From Marinobacter sp. SS5-14b (GTDB lineage: Bacteria; Pseudomonadota; Gammaproteobacteria; Pseudomonadales; Oleiphilaceae), in assembly GCF_030541005.1 (NCBI RefSeq), contig NZ_JASSVM010000004.1:410043-474042 (forward strand): a stretch of DNA of 64,000 nt. The letters are read 5' to 3'. The notes beneath the pieces were generated by a model that worked only from the letters and a program-made list of their open reading frames with translations, did not search any database and was not told the origin of the DNA. Within the stretch, counting starts at the first letter, position 1. The number at the start of each line of letters is the position of its first letter. Positions 9,067-17,287 of this stretch are shown here, piece by piece. The translations under genes and the position numbers were made by a program.

Positions 9067-9734
9067 TTATTGGTTGCTGGAATCAACCCAGCTGTTCCAC
9101 TCTTTTCGAGTCTTTTCGTCAGCTTTCAGATACCAGTAGCGCAGCATCCTGCTGACCATTTCCTGATCCGGATCGGTTTGCGAATCCAGCAGCAACCCTT
9201 CCTGGTTGGTTAACGGAGCCAGGCCTGCAGAGGCTGCCGGAGCAGTCATTGCGGCTTCAGCACCGGAACGGTTATAGGCCGCCAGCTCACGGGCATAGTC
9301 CCGTACCAGCTGAAAACCTTCTTTCTCAAGCACATCGGTGGTGAACGCCACGGCGCGGTTCTGACCGTCTGTCAGCTGCCCTGCTGATTGAAACGATCCA
9401 TCTCGATCCGGGAATCCATGGCCGGCGCGCTCAGGGTCAGTTCGGTATCAGCAGCGTCAAACCGCACAACAAAGGCATCACTGGTTTCCAGCACCTCTTC
9501 CCGGCCAATTTCGGTGGAGCATTCCACCACCAGCTGACGGGTGCCGTTTGCCAGTATCAGAGCCTGCCCGGACGACGCGGTCTGCTCAGTGCCCTGTACA
9601 GCCTTCACACCTACGCAAGGCCCAAGAGTCAGCTGCACCTCGGCCAGAACTGGCAACGGCATCAGGGCAATCATCAAACCGGCAATGTGTGTAAATCTCG
9701 TCACGCGCTGAATCCAATGAGTGGTTACTGGCAA
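9067..9734 (-). pseudogene. DUF2057 (UPF0319/YccT-like) periplasmic protein, frameshifted
   Basis: The first frame (from 9734) holds a hydrophobic leader and the N-terminal DUF2057 pattern, including AFVVRFDAADTELTLSAPAM, and ends after DRFNQQGS near 9372. The remaining domain (QLTDGQNRAVAFTTDVLEK and RMLRYWYLKADEKTRKEW) continues in another frame to 9067. Adding one G in the run near 9388 would join them as FNQQGQLTDG. The gene lies just upstream of the porin, which has the same kind of lesion. The function of DUF2057 proteins is not known. Confidence 0.72.
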
Positions 9735-9803
9735 ATTCTGCGAGCAGGCTAACCACTGAATGTTAAGAACAGGTTTCAGTTAATCCCTTCCACGCCAAGG
9801 CGT

Positions 9804-9827
9804 TAAAAAAGCCGGGGCATGCCCGGC
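9804..9827 (-). terminator. Leftward terminator upstream of the DUF2057 gene
   Basis: A stem of GCCGGG and CCCGGC with a five-base loop is followed on the minus strand by seven T. It ends leftward transcription about 70 bases before the DUF2057 start codon. It could stop readthrough or end a short transcript from the 125-base region to its right. Confidence 0.6.
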
Positions 9828-9956
9828 ACAGGTGTTAACTCAACTGAGACGACACTATGGAGGGGGCTTATGACGGGACTATTACAGATAGTTATAAAAG
9901 CGCTTTTTTGAGACTCAAGTGTATTTCGAACTCACGAGACTCTGGCCATAACGAAC

Positions 9957-9984
9957 AAAACCGCACCCGAAGGCGCGGTTTTAT
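9957..9984 (-). terminator. Terminator of the choice-of-anchor I gene
   Basis: AACCGCACC pairs with GGCGCGGTT across a CGAA tetraloop with one mismatch. On the minus strand it is followed by TTTTG. It sits about 20 bases after the lipoprotein gene stop. Confidence 0.7.
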
Positions 9985-10001
9985 TCAATACAGCAGGCCG
10001 G

Positions 10002-11678
10002 TTATTTCACCGAAGCACCCACCACATCAATGCCGTAAAGTGTCGTGGTACCGCTCACCTCGTTACCCACGGCCAGAATCGGCTGGCCGTTAGGGCTGTC
10101 TTCTGCGGCGATAAAGGCCAGGCCTTCGGGGCCCAGATCGCCGGCCTTGCCGGCTTCCACCGCCGTCTTGTCAGCTGAGAAATCCCGGTTATTCAGATAC
10201 TGCACAAACTGCGGGTTCTGGGGGTTGGTCACGTTGTACACCATGATGCCACCCACACGCTCAAGGCCGATGAACGCATAGTTCTGACCATGAATTTCAC
10301 CCACAGTAACCGCTTCCGGTTCCGGCCCTTTGTCATCCGAACGATCGTCGGCGCCATTTTCATCATTGCTGGCGTTGAAACCCTGCGGGATCAGGTTGCC
10401 GGTAATGCGCTCAAAGTCGTTGCCGGAATCAAATACCCGCTGCCCCTGCTCGTTCCAGATTGAGAAGGAGCGGGCACCGTAGCTGTAAAGCTCGCTGTAT
10501 ACGCAGTCTTTCTCAACGTCGGTAGCACTGCTGGTCAGATCACATCCATTGCTCACTCCGAGAGTAGAGGTGACTTTCAGGCGGCCAAGGTTGGCTTCGT
10601 CCTGCAGTTCCTTGCGCTGTGTGTCATTACCAAATGCATCGCTCAGCTGCAGGTCTTTCACTCGATATTCTTCGCTGAAGCCATCGTAATCCCGAGAGTC
10701 CCCTTCGTTAGCCGTGATGTAATAGGTTTTGCCGTTATAGCCGTAACTGGCAATCGAATCCGGGAGGTACATACCTTTCACCGGCCAGTTGCGAAGATTG
10801 ATGAAGCCGTCCTTGTTGCTGGCGTCAAGCTCGTTGCCCAGCATACGATGGTCTTTGAAACCCAGCGGCAGCACATCAAGGATCCTGGCACTTTCGATAT
10901 CCAGCACGGCTACCGCGTTATTTTCCTGCAGTGCCACCCAGGCATGAGTGCCATCTTCTGACAAGGCTATGTATTCCGGCTCAAAATCCTGGGCCGCTGA
11001 AGCTCCCGGGCCAAATATCCGCACACCGGCTTCCCGCAAAGCCTGTTCACGGCCATTAAATGCCCGAAAATCCGCAGTTCTGACCGTGGCATTTTCAACC
11101 CCGGCAGACACATCGATAACGCTGACCGAGCCTTCAGGGTCCGAGCTGTAGTCCCCTTTGGGTTCACCTTCGTTCGCCACCAACACTTTACGGCCGTCCT
11201 GGGTAAACGTGAGCATATCCGGCAGAGCGCCAACCGCTACCTCACCGACTTTGCTCAGATCCGAGGTGTGGTAGAACACCACTTTCCCGCTGTCCTGCTT
11301 GACGTCTGCTTCTATGGCCACGGCAACAAGCTCGCCATGAACAGCCACACTGTTGGCCGAGGCACCTTCCCGGGTTGCGTCAATCGTACTCACCAACACA
11401 GGCTTAGCCGGATTGCGGATATCCAGAACATCAATCGTGGCTGCATTGGCATTGATGACGAATAGACGCTGATGGGTAACATCATGCGCCAGGATTTCAG
11501 CCGCGCTTTCATCAAAAACATTCCCGGTGGGCGTGTGGCTTCCAAGCACGCTCAGTTCAATAAGGCCCTTCATCATCGGGCTTTGCTCTGCGGGTACGTG
11601 GTCACGGGTCGCGCAGGCACCAAGCCCGAGGGATGAGGCCAGGATGGCAGAAACAAGGAGGGGGTGATGAGGCGTCAT
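10002..11678 (-). CDS. Choice-of-anchor I family lipoprotein (beta-propeller)
   Basis: This 558-residue exported protein has a lipoprotein signal with the lipobox LGAC at about residues 19-22. The body carries repeated beta-propeller strands (ATIDVLDIRNPAKPVLVSTID, NAVAVLDIESARILDVLPLG) and the family hallmarks VANEGEPKGDYSSDPEGSVS, ITANEGDSRDYDGFSEEYRV and GPEPEAVTVGEIHGQNYAFI. It matches the choice-of-anchor I group, sometimes labelled alkaline-phosphatase-like, whose role is unclear. It is monocistronic with its own terminator. A phosphate-related role would be a guess. Confidence 0.82.
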   Translation of the reverse strand: MTPHHPLLVSAILASSLGLGACATRDHVPAEQSPMMKGLIELSVLGSHTPTGNVFDESAAEILAHDVTHQRLFVINANAATIDVLDIRNPAKPVLVSTIDATREGASANSVAVHGELVAVAIEADVKQDSGKVVFYHTSDLSKVGEVAVGALPDMLTFTQDGRKVLVANEGEPKGDYSSDPEGSVSVIDVSAGVENATVRTADFRAFNGREQALREAGVRIFGPGASAAQDFEPEYIALSEDGTHAWVALQENNAVAVLDIESARILDVLPLGFKDHRMLGNELDASNKDGFINLRNWPVKGMYLPDSIASYGYNGKTYYITANEGDSRDYDGFSEEYRVKDLQLSDAFGNDTQRKELQDEANLGRLKVTSTLGVSNGCDLTSSATDVEKDCVYSELYSYGARSFSIWNEQGQRVFDSGNDFERITGNLIPQGFNASNDENGADDRSDDKGPEPEAVTVGEIHGQNYAFIGLERVGGIMVYNVTNPQNPQFVQYLNNRDFSADKTAVEAGKAGDLGPEGLAFIAAEDSPNGQPILAVGNEVSGTTTLYGIDVVGASVK

Positions 11679-11787
11679 GTTTACCTCTGGGTTGTGTCGA
11701 CTTAATGGATAGGACGACTCAACCTATGGCAAACAGATGACAGAATGGCTTCAGAAAAAAGACAACTTGAAGATGCTCTTGCTACAA

Positions 11788-11814
11788 AAACGGCGGCTCT
11801 AAAAGCCGCCGTTT
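11788..11814 (-). terminator. Terminator of dps
   Basis: A perfect 11-bp stem (AAACGGCGGCT) with a five-base loop is followed on the minus strand by a T-rich stretch. It lies 22 bases past the dps stop codon. Confidence 0.85.
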
Positions 11815-11835
11815 CGAAGTGTGCACCGCCCGGGA

Positions 11836-12309
11836 TTATTCCCCCAGATAACTACGGTACATCCACACCGTCTTTTCCTGCTGAGAGATGTAATCGCTCA
11901 TCAGGGCTGAGGTACCCTCGTCGTCCGCATCACCCGCCAGGTGAAGCAGCTCACGCTGTTTGGCGATCAGTTTTCCGAAGCTCTCAACGATATTTTTAAC
12001 CGCCTCCTTGCCATCAGATACATCCTTTCGCTCCGGAACATCCGACTTTTCAATGTACGTGCTGTAAGCGTGGGCAGGGCGATGGCCCAGAGTCAGAACC
12101 CGCTCGGCAACCTCGTCAATTTTCAGCAGCAGATCGTCGTACAGCTCTTCAAACTTGGCGTGCAGCTCAAAGAAGTTCTCACCCTTGATGTTCCAGTGAT
12201 AACCGCGAACGTTCATGTAGAAGATCTGGTAGTTGGCCAGCAATCCGTTCAGGGAATCTGCAAGCTTCTGCGTTTTGCCTGTATCAAGACCGATAAAATT
12301 AGTGCCCAT
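11836..12309 (-). CDS. dps: DNA-protecting ferritin-like protein Dps
   Basis: This 157-residue protein stores iron in a 12-subunit shell and protects DNA from peroxide. The inter-subunit ferroxidase ligands are in place: His38 in YHWNIKG, His50 in FELHAKF, and Asp65 and Glu69 in LLKIDEVAER, with the family spacing. A GGAGGTTC ribosome-binding site lies before the ATG. A sequence resembling an OxyR box lies about 125-160 bases upstream, which fits peroxide control of dps in other gammaproteobacteria. The gene is monocistronic. Confidence 0.95.
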   Translation of the reverse strand: MGTNFIGLDTGKTQKLADSLNGLLANYQIFYMNVRGYHWNIKGENFFELHAKFEELYDDLLLKIDEVAERVLTLGHRPAHAYSTYIEKSDVPERKDVSDGKEAVKNIVESFGKLIAKQRELLHLAGDADDEGTSALMSDYISQQEKTVWMYRSYLGE

Positions 12310-12434
12310 AGTGAACCTCCTGATTCTTTGCGGGTTTAAAACTTACTTCTACTCTAAGCCAGTCTGCTGCCTGGATGAAGTTTAGTTCTTTAATACCAAC
12401 GATAGCCACCACCCATAGATTCCACCAATACTAC

Positions 12435-12471
12435 ATAGCTGGCAACTATCATTCGTCATCAAACAATCTAT
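12435..12471 (-). promoter_or_regulatory. Possible OxyR binding site upstream of dps
   Basis: The 15 bases at 12435-12449 fit the OxyR half-site ATAGNTNNNANCTAT exactly. Seven bases further on, the second half-site is weak but ends in CTAT at 12468-12471. The site lies in the divergent gap between dps and the DUF2061 gene. It is predicted from the consensus only. Confidence 0.4.
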
Positions 12472-12533
12472 TTGGAAATAATTATCGTTTGATCTTAAAT
12501 GAGATCATCAACCCTGGATAAGCGGAGTCGGTC

Positions 12534-12809
12534 ATGAGTGCACTGAAACAGTACATTCACAATCACGGTGCCAAAGGCGACCAGTCGCTCCTGAAGACGA
12601 TCACCTTTGCGATCACTCACTTCACAGTGGCATTTACTGTGGCCTTCTGGCTGACCGGCGACATCCTGATCGGCAGCTTGATTGCCATGGTAGAGCCGGC
12701 GATTAATACCGTGGCTTACTTCTTCCATGAGAAGATATGGGCCCGGCACCAGCAAAATGCAAGCGCCGCGGCCACAAGCTTACGCCAGGAGCCTGCACAG
12801 AGCTGCTGA
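12534..12809 (+). CDS. DUF2061 membrane protein
   Basis: This 91-residue protein has two hydrophobic helices around residues 25-44 and 45-65, and the run HFTVAFTVAFWLTGD, then IAMVEPAINTVAYFFHEKIW, that marks the DUF2061 family of small inner-membrane proteins. The family has no known function. It is transcribed divergently from dps. The start is the ATG after GGAGTCGGTC. Confidence 0.85.
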   Translation: MSALKQYIHNHGAKGDQSLLKTITFAITHFTVAFTVAFWLTGDILIGSLIAMVEPAINTVAYFFHEKIWARHQQNASAAATSLRQEPAQSC

Positions 12810-12843
12810 CTCAGGTCAATACCGTCAGCGACTGCGCCCGGCC

Positions 12844-14283
12844 TCACCCCCCCGGGCCGCAATCCATGCAGCCATCCACCGGCTCTGGCCCAGCCTGCAA
12901 CTTGCGATTCAAGTCTTTCAGCGCGGTCCTGAGTCCTTCTTCAATGACCGGGTGGTAAAATGGCATTTCCAGCATTTCACTGACCGTCATCCGTTTTTGG
13001 GCGCACCAAGCCAGAAGATGGGCAATGTGCTCGGCCGCCGGGCCGAACATTTCTGCGCCCATGAACAAATCACTGCCATGCTCACCGTACACCCTCAGCA
13101 AACCCTGGTTTTTACCGATTACCCGGCTGCGACCCTGGTTTTCAAAACTCACCTCACCTACCGCAAAGCCGCCCCGGCACTTCTCATCTACCTGATCAAT
13201 GGTCAGTCCGACAGAGGCAATCTGGGGATCGGAAAACACCACCGCCAACGGCGCTTTACGCAAACCGGCACGCACGTCCGGCCAGGCTCCTGCGTTGTCG
13301 CCGGCAATCCGGCCTTCATCTGCAGCCTCGTGCAGTAACGGGCGGTGGTTGTTCACGTCGCCGGCAATAAAGATGTGACTGTCGCCGCAGCGCAGGGTGT
13401 AGGGGTCAAACTCCGGCAGGCCGCGGTCGTCCAGTTCTATGCCGGCGTTCTGAATATCAAGGTTGTCCACGTTGGGCCGGCGCCCGGTCGCGGCGAGCAG
13501 ATAGTCAAAGGTTTCCTGATGCTCCTTGCCCTCTTCCACCCAGGTAACCCTGACCCCGTTTTCCAACGGCTCCACCTTTTTGGTGTCGGCTTTTGGGCTG
13601 AGGGCAAATTCTTCACTGAAGGTTTTCAGGGCATAGTCACGTATTTTCTCATCCCGAAGGCCACCAATACCGCCACTCACGCCAAACAGGCGCACCCGAA
13701 CACCCAGCCGACTCAGGGCCTGGCCCAACTCCAGCCCGATCACGCCGGGGCCGAAAACAGCTACCGATTCGGGCAGATCCTGCCAGTCAAAAATATCGTC
13801 ATTCACTACCAGGCGATCACGAACGTCTTTAAAAAGGCCGGGGATGTTGGGCCTGGAGCCGGTAGCAATCACAATGCGGTCAGCATGCACTTCGGTGTGG
13901 TCACCAACAATCAGACGGTGTGCACCCACAAAGCGGGCATGCCCCATTAACCGGTGCTCTTCCGGCAGGGACTCCATGGACGACACCACCGGCTGAACAA
14001 ACCGGTCCCGCTCACTACGCACCCGCTCCATCACCAGTCGCCCGTCGATTCGAACGTCTGCCGGCAACACACCAAATTCACTGGCGTGCTTCACCGCATG
14101 TGCGTGTTCTGCAGCCGCAATCAGAAGTTTGCTTGGCATGCAGCCCACCCGCGCGCAGGTGGTGCCGTATTGTTCGCCTTCAACCAGTAGCACCCGGTCG
14201 GTCTTTTTTCGTGCCCGCTGGTAAGCCACCATGCCTGCCGTGCCGGCGCCAACAATGGCCACATCCACTTCACGCTTGTTCAT
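12844..14283 (-). CDS. Dihydrolipoyl-dehydrogenase-like flavoprotein disulfide reductase
   Basis: This 479-residue protein has the full layout of the class I flavin disulfide reductases: FAD motif VDVAIVGAGTAGM at residues 6-18, redox-active Cys pair in TTCARVGCMPSK, NAD motif VAVFGPGVIGLELG, ATGRRPN, FIAGDVN, and the C-terminal dimer region with the catalytic His in FYHPVIEEGL. It stands alone, without 2-oxoacid dehydrogenase subunits, so it may serve another dithiol substrate. The tail adds CMDCGPGG, an extra Cys pair not typical of the family. The start follows an AGGAGGC ribosome-binding site. Confidence 0.85.
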   Translation of the reverse strand: MNKREVDVAIVGAGTAGMVAYQRARKKTDRVLLVEGEQYGTTCARVGCMPSKLLIAAAEHAHAVKHASEFGVLPADVRIDGRLVMERVRSERDRFVQPVVSSMESLPEEHRLMGHARFVGAHRLIVGDHTEVHADRIVIATGSRPNIPGLFKDVRDRLVVNDDIFDWQDLPESVAVFGPGVIGLELGQALSRLGVRVRLFGVSGGIGGLRDEKIRDYALKTFSEEFALSPKADTKKVEPLENGVRVTWVEEGKEHQETFDYLLAATGRRPNVDNLDIQNAGIELDDRGLPEFDPYTLRCGDSHIFIAGDVNNHRPLLHEAADEGRIAGDNAGAWPDVRAGLRKAPLAVVFSDPQIASVGLTIDQVDEKCRGGFAVGEVSFENQGRSRVIGKNQGLLRVYGEHGSDLFMGAEMFGPAAEHIAHLLAWCAQKRMTVSEMLEMPFYHPVIEEGLRTALKDLNRKLQAGPEPVDGCMDCGPGG

Positions 14284-14448
14284 CAGGCCTCCTTGAGAGC
14301 CAAAATTGCCCGGTTTTTCGATGACTTAAGTTACGAGTATAGAAAGCTTACGGACTCCTGACAGGTGAAACCGGGAAAAAATCCACCTATGCTTGCAGTC
14401 TGGCTGGCCGATCGCTCTGGCCAGGATTCATCAAAACGGAGACAACAG

Positions 14449-15120
14449 GTGCAAAACTACTGGCTGGAATTTTTCACAGTGGCACTGGTTCACCTGCTGG
14501 CAGTGGCCAGCCCGGGGCCGGATTTTGCGGTCATGCTGCGCCAGGCGCTGACCCAATCGCGACGCAATGCACTCTTTACCGCAACGGGGATCGGCCTGGG
14601 CATTTTGCTGCACGTAGGTTATTCGTTGCTGGGGATCGGGCTGATTATCCAGCAATCGGTGATGCTGTTTACCGTGCTGAAGGTGATTGGTGCCGTATAT
14701 CTGTTGTGGGTTGCCTGGCACTGCCTGCGCTCAAAACCGGGCGGTATGCATGTACAGACCAGTGGTGGCAAAGTTCAGACCGGGCCAGCCGCGTTCCGCC
14801 TCGGTTTTTTAACCAACGCGCTTAACCCCAAGGCCACACTGTTCTTTGTTTCTTTGTTTTCGGTGGTGATCAACCCCGGCACACCGGTGCTGCTGCAGGC
14901 CGGCTATGGCCTGTATATGGCACTGGCAACCGGGCTCTGGTTTGCCATGGTGGCCATCTTCTTCACCCACCCCCGTGTCCGCCGGGGATTTAACCGGTTC
15001 GGACACTGGCTGGACAGGTTGATGGGCGGCATTCTGCTGTTGCTGGCCGGGCAGCTGTTGTTGTCTACAGTGAGCGGATCAGAGCCTCTGTCTGCTCCCA
15101 GCTCAGGCACGGATCGGTGA
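14449..15120 (+). CDS. LysE/RhtB-family amino acid exporter
   Basis: This 223-residue membrane protein has five or six helices and the LysE signature VASPGPDFAVMLRQAL at about 19-34, with GFLTNALNPKATLFFVSLF in the middle. It should export an amino acid or related metabolite. The start was set at a GTG after GGAGACAACAG, because family members begin with a short tail before WLEFFTVALVHLLAV; the open frame extends further upstream without support. Its 3' end overlaps the convergent DAHP synthase gene by 56 bp. Confidence 0.85.
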   Translation: MQNYWLEFFTVALVHLLAVASPGPDFAVMLRQALTQSRRNALFTATGIGLGILLHVGYSLLGIGLIIQQSVMLFTVLKVIGAVYLLWVAWHCLRSKPGGMHVQTSGGKVQTGPAAFRLGFLTNALNPKATLFFVSLFSVVINPGTPVLLQAGYGLYMALATGLWFAMVAIFFTHPRVRRGFNRFGHWLDRLMGGILLLLAGQLLLSTVSGSEPLSAPSSGTDR

Positions 15121-16117
15121 TGGAGCAGCCGTAGGTCAGGTTGTCGCCGTCATCCTGGCGGCCAAATTCGAGAAAGCTCTCCAGCATCAGGCCCTTGATG
15201 TGGGCATTGCCGTTGCGCTTCTGGGCCATCACGTTGCGGGCAATGTCGATCTGGCGTTCTGCCTGCTTGCAGGCGTTGTCGTGACTGCAGTCCACCATCA
15301 CGGCGGTGGACACCCCGGCTTGCTCCAGTTCTGCCACGGCCTTGGCAATACTCAGTTCGTCGTAATTGGTAACACCCCGGCCGCCGCGCAACACCAGATG
15401 GGTGTCCGGGTTACCGGCCGTGTTGATCATCACCGGCGCACCCGCATGGGAAATGCCCATATGATGATGGGGGTGAGACGCAGATTTCATGGCATGGGTC
15501 GCCACGGTTACGCCGCCATCTGTGCCGTTCTTGAAGCCGGTAGGCATGGCCAGGCCGCTGACCATTTCCCGGTGAATCTGGGATTCGGTCGTTCGGGCAC
15601 CAATGGCGGTCCAGCTCACCAGATCGCCCAGGTAGTCCATCATGAACGGGCTCAGGGCTTCGGTGGCCAGTGGCAGGCCCAGCTCTGACAGCGCCAGCAA
15701 CAGTTTGCGTGAACGCTCAAGACCCTGCTTCAGATCACCCTCGCCGGTGCGGGCCGGATCGTACAACAAGCCTTTCCAGCCGACTGTAGTGCGGGGCTTT
15801 TCCAGGTAAGCCCGCATCACGATGATAAAACGATCACTCACCGCATCTGCCAGGGCTTTCAGCCTGGTGCCGTAATCCAGAGCGGCCTGTTCATCATGAA
15901 TCGAGCAGGGCCCCATCACGATCAATGTACGGTCGTCCTGGCCATGGAGCACGCCGCGGATCTGGTCCCGGTAGCCGGCAATGGCCCGGGTCAGTTGTTC
16001 GCCAGCAGGAAACTGCTGGCGTAGCTCGCCAGCAGTGGGCAACTTCGCTTCCTGGCGAGGCTGGCAAGTGGTCGACGATACCGTATCCAGCGTTTCAGAC
16101 TTCAGTGGCATGTTCAT
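15065..16117 (-). CDS. 3-deoxy-7-phosphoheptulonate (DAHP) synthase, class I
   Basis: This 350-residue enzyme condenses phosphoenolpyruvate and erythrose 4-phosphate in the first step of aromatic amino acid synthesis. Family motifs are present: VMGPCSIHD at about 68-76, MRAYLEKPRTTVGWKGL, ATEALSPF, GARTTESQIHREM, GFKNGTDG and VMVDCSHDNACK. The length matches AroF/AroG/AroH, but the feedback type cannot be read with certainty. The gene is preceded by a promoter, a short peptide with 8 aromatic codons in an 11-codon stretch and a strong intrinsic terminator, so it appears to be controlled by attenuation. Confidence 0.95.
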   Translation of the reverse strand: MNMPLKSETLDTVSSTTCQPRQEAKLPTAGELRQQFPAGEQLTRAIAGYRDQIRGVLHGQDDRTLIVMGPCSIHDEQAALDYGTRLKALADAVSDRFIIVMRAYLEKPRTTVGWKGLLYDPARTGEGDLKQGLERSRKLLLALSELGLPLATEALSPFMMDYLGDLVSWTAIGARTTESQIHREMVSGLAMPTGFKNGTDGGVTVATHAMKSASHPHHHMGISHAGAPVMINTAGNPDTHLVLRGGRGVTNYDELSIAKAVAELEQAGVSTAVMVDCSHDNACKQAERQIDIARNVMAQKRNGNAHIKGLMLESFLEFGRQDDGDNLTYGCSITDPCLSWEQTEALIRSL

Positions 16118-16147
16118 GTCAGTGTTTCCGTTCCCTGTGTCAGAATC

Positions 16148-16184
16148 AAAAAAGCCCCGGCTGGGCTACCAGTCGGGGCTTTTT
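16148..16184 (-). terminator. Attenuator terminator before the DAHP synthase gene
   Basis: On the minus strand a stem of about 16 bp (AAAAAGCCCCG with an inner CTGG/CCAG arm and a G-U pair) ends in six T, 31 bases before the DAHP synthase ATG. A competing hairpin, GGCAGCC with GGCTGCC, lies at 16195-16222 between the leader peptide and this stem. The layout is that of a transcription attenuator. Confidence 0.8.
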
Positions 16185-16251
16185 GGAGTCCGGTGGCAGC
16201 CTGGGTTGCTTGCCGGGCTGCCTTCCTCGTTATGTTCGGTCGATGAAGATC

Positions 16252-16311
16252 TTACGGGCGGCCCGGGCTCTGGCTAAAATAAAAGCCATAACCAAACCAC
16301 CAAAAATACAC
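16252..16311 (-). CDS. Aromatic-rich leader peptide of the DAHP synthase gene
   Basis: This 19-codon frame starts at GTG and includes YFWWFGYGFYF: three Tyr, four Phe and two Trp among the first twelve codons, with none after. It ends 68 bases before the attenuator stem. Ribosome stalling at scarce Phe, Tyr or Trp tRNA would release the terminator. The same frame is open up to a TTG at 16362, so the peptide could be about 36 residues. An overlapping frame from an ATG at about 16287 gives a 19-residue peptide with few aromatic residues and is less convincing. Confidence 0.7.
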   Translation of the reverse strand: MYFWWFGYGFYFSQSPGRP

Positions 16312-16396
16312 AGCAGAACCTGCGGCCTTCAGTTTCTCACCGAAAGCTTTCAGAACATTCAATTGACAGGCTGTGTGTAGAGTCTTCATGCTTTTT

Positions 16397-16426
16397 ACTA
16401 TATACCCGCGCTTTTCAGATTGGCAA
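16397..16426 (-). promoter_or_regulatory. Promoter of the DAHP synthase leader transcript
   Basis: On the minus strand TTGCCA and TATAGT are separated by 18 bases. Transcription would start near 16390 and cover the leader peptide, the competing hairpin and the attenuator. The 366-base gap between the DAHP synthase and the secretin-like gene is explained by these elements. Confidence 0.55.
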
Positions 16427-16483
16427 CCCGCAATCCGGTTTATTTTTCGGGCGGGTTTCCGTTATCAGGTTGTGGAGGTTCCC

Positions 16484-17287
16484 ATGCTCAATAAGTCGCA
16501 AAGCCCAAAAACTCAGCCCCGGCTTCTGCGGGTGATGTTGTTTATGGTGACTTTCGCGTTTTCTGCAGCGGCGCTGGCGGAACCCGAAACCCGCATCTAT
16601 CAGCTCAACAACCGGACGGCAGACGATGTTTCACAGCAGATACGCGCCCTTTATCAGGATGCTCCTGTCACGGTAACGGCCAGAGGCCGCCAGCTGGTGG
16701 CTAGAGGCGAACCTCTTATACTCGATGAAATAGGCATGCTGATCAGCACGCTGGACGTGCCGCCGATACAGATGCGCATCAGCGTGCGCTACCAGCAAGA
16801 CATCGGAGGCAAACAATCCGGGGGCGGCGTATCCATCTCCAGAGGGCAGGCCAACGTGCAGGTTGAGCGGCGAACCATCAGCACCAATTCAAATACCGAA
16901 CGCCAGTTGGTAGTGCAGGATGGCCAGTCTGCTCATATTACTTCGGGCAACGTGCGCAGCCTGCCATTTGCCATTCAGGGGGGCCGTAACCCGGCCCTGA
17001 TTCTGGAACAAGTTGAAACCCGCAGCGGCTTTGTCGTCAGCCCCCAGGCCATTTCCGACCAGGCCGTCGAACTCAGCATTGTGTCTTTCGAAGAAGACCC
17101 GGCCGCCTTGCCCGGTTATGAAACCGAGGCACTGATGACGGTTCGCCGGGTACAGCCCGGGCAATGGGTTTCTCTTGGCGGCACACGCACCCACGAAGTC
17201 CACGAGCGAGAGGGCATTACCTACCGGGTGAGCGGTAATCAGGCGGAGAACCAGTCCATTGATGTGAAAGTGGATATCCTGCCCTGA
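16484..17287 (+). CDS. Orphan secretin N-domain protein
   Basis: This 267-residue exported protein has a hydrophobic leader ending near ALAEPE at about residue 33. It then shows a NolW/secretin-N-like fold: IYQLNNRTADDVSQQIRALY followed by a strand-rich section with LVARGEPLILDEIGMLISTLDVPP. The pore-forming secretin domain is absent and there are no secretion-system genes nearby, so the protein is a stand-alone periplasmic relative. The ATG after GTGGAGGTTCCC was chosen over longer readings. Its cellular role is unknown. Confidence 0.65.
   Translation: MLNKSQSPKTQPRLLRVMLFMVTFAFSAAALAEPETRIYQLNNRTADDVSQQIRALYQDAPVTVTARGRQLVARGEPLILDEIGMLISTLDVPPIQMRISVRYQQDIGGKQSGGGVSISRGQANVQVERRTISTNSNTERQLVVQDGQSAHITSGNVRSLPFAIQGGRNPALILEQVETRSGFVVSPQAISDQAVELSIVSFEEDPAALPGYETEALMTVRRVQPGQWVSLGGTRTHEVHEREGITYRVSGNQAENQSIDVKVDILP

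Noticed and set aside
16228..16287. Alternative short peptide starting at an ATG before the DAHP synthase gene
   Set aside because: It has few aromatic codons and overlaps the aromatic-rich frame, which explains the attenuator layout much better.
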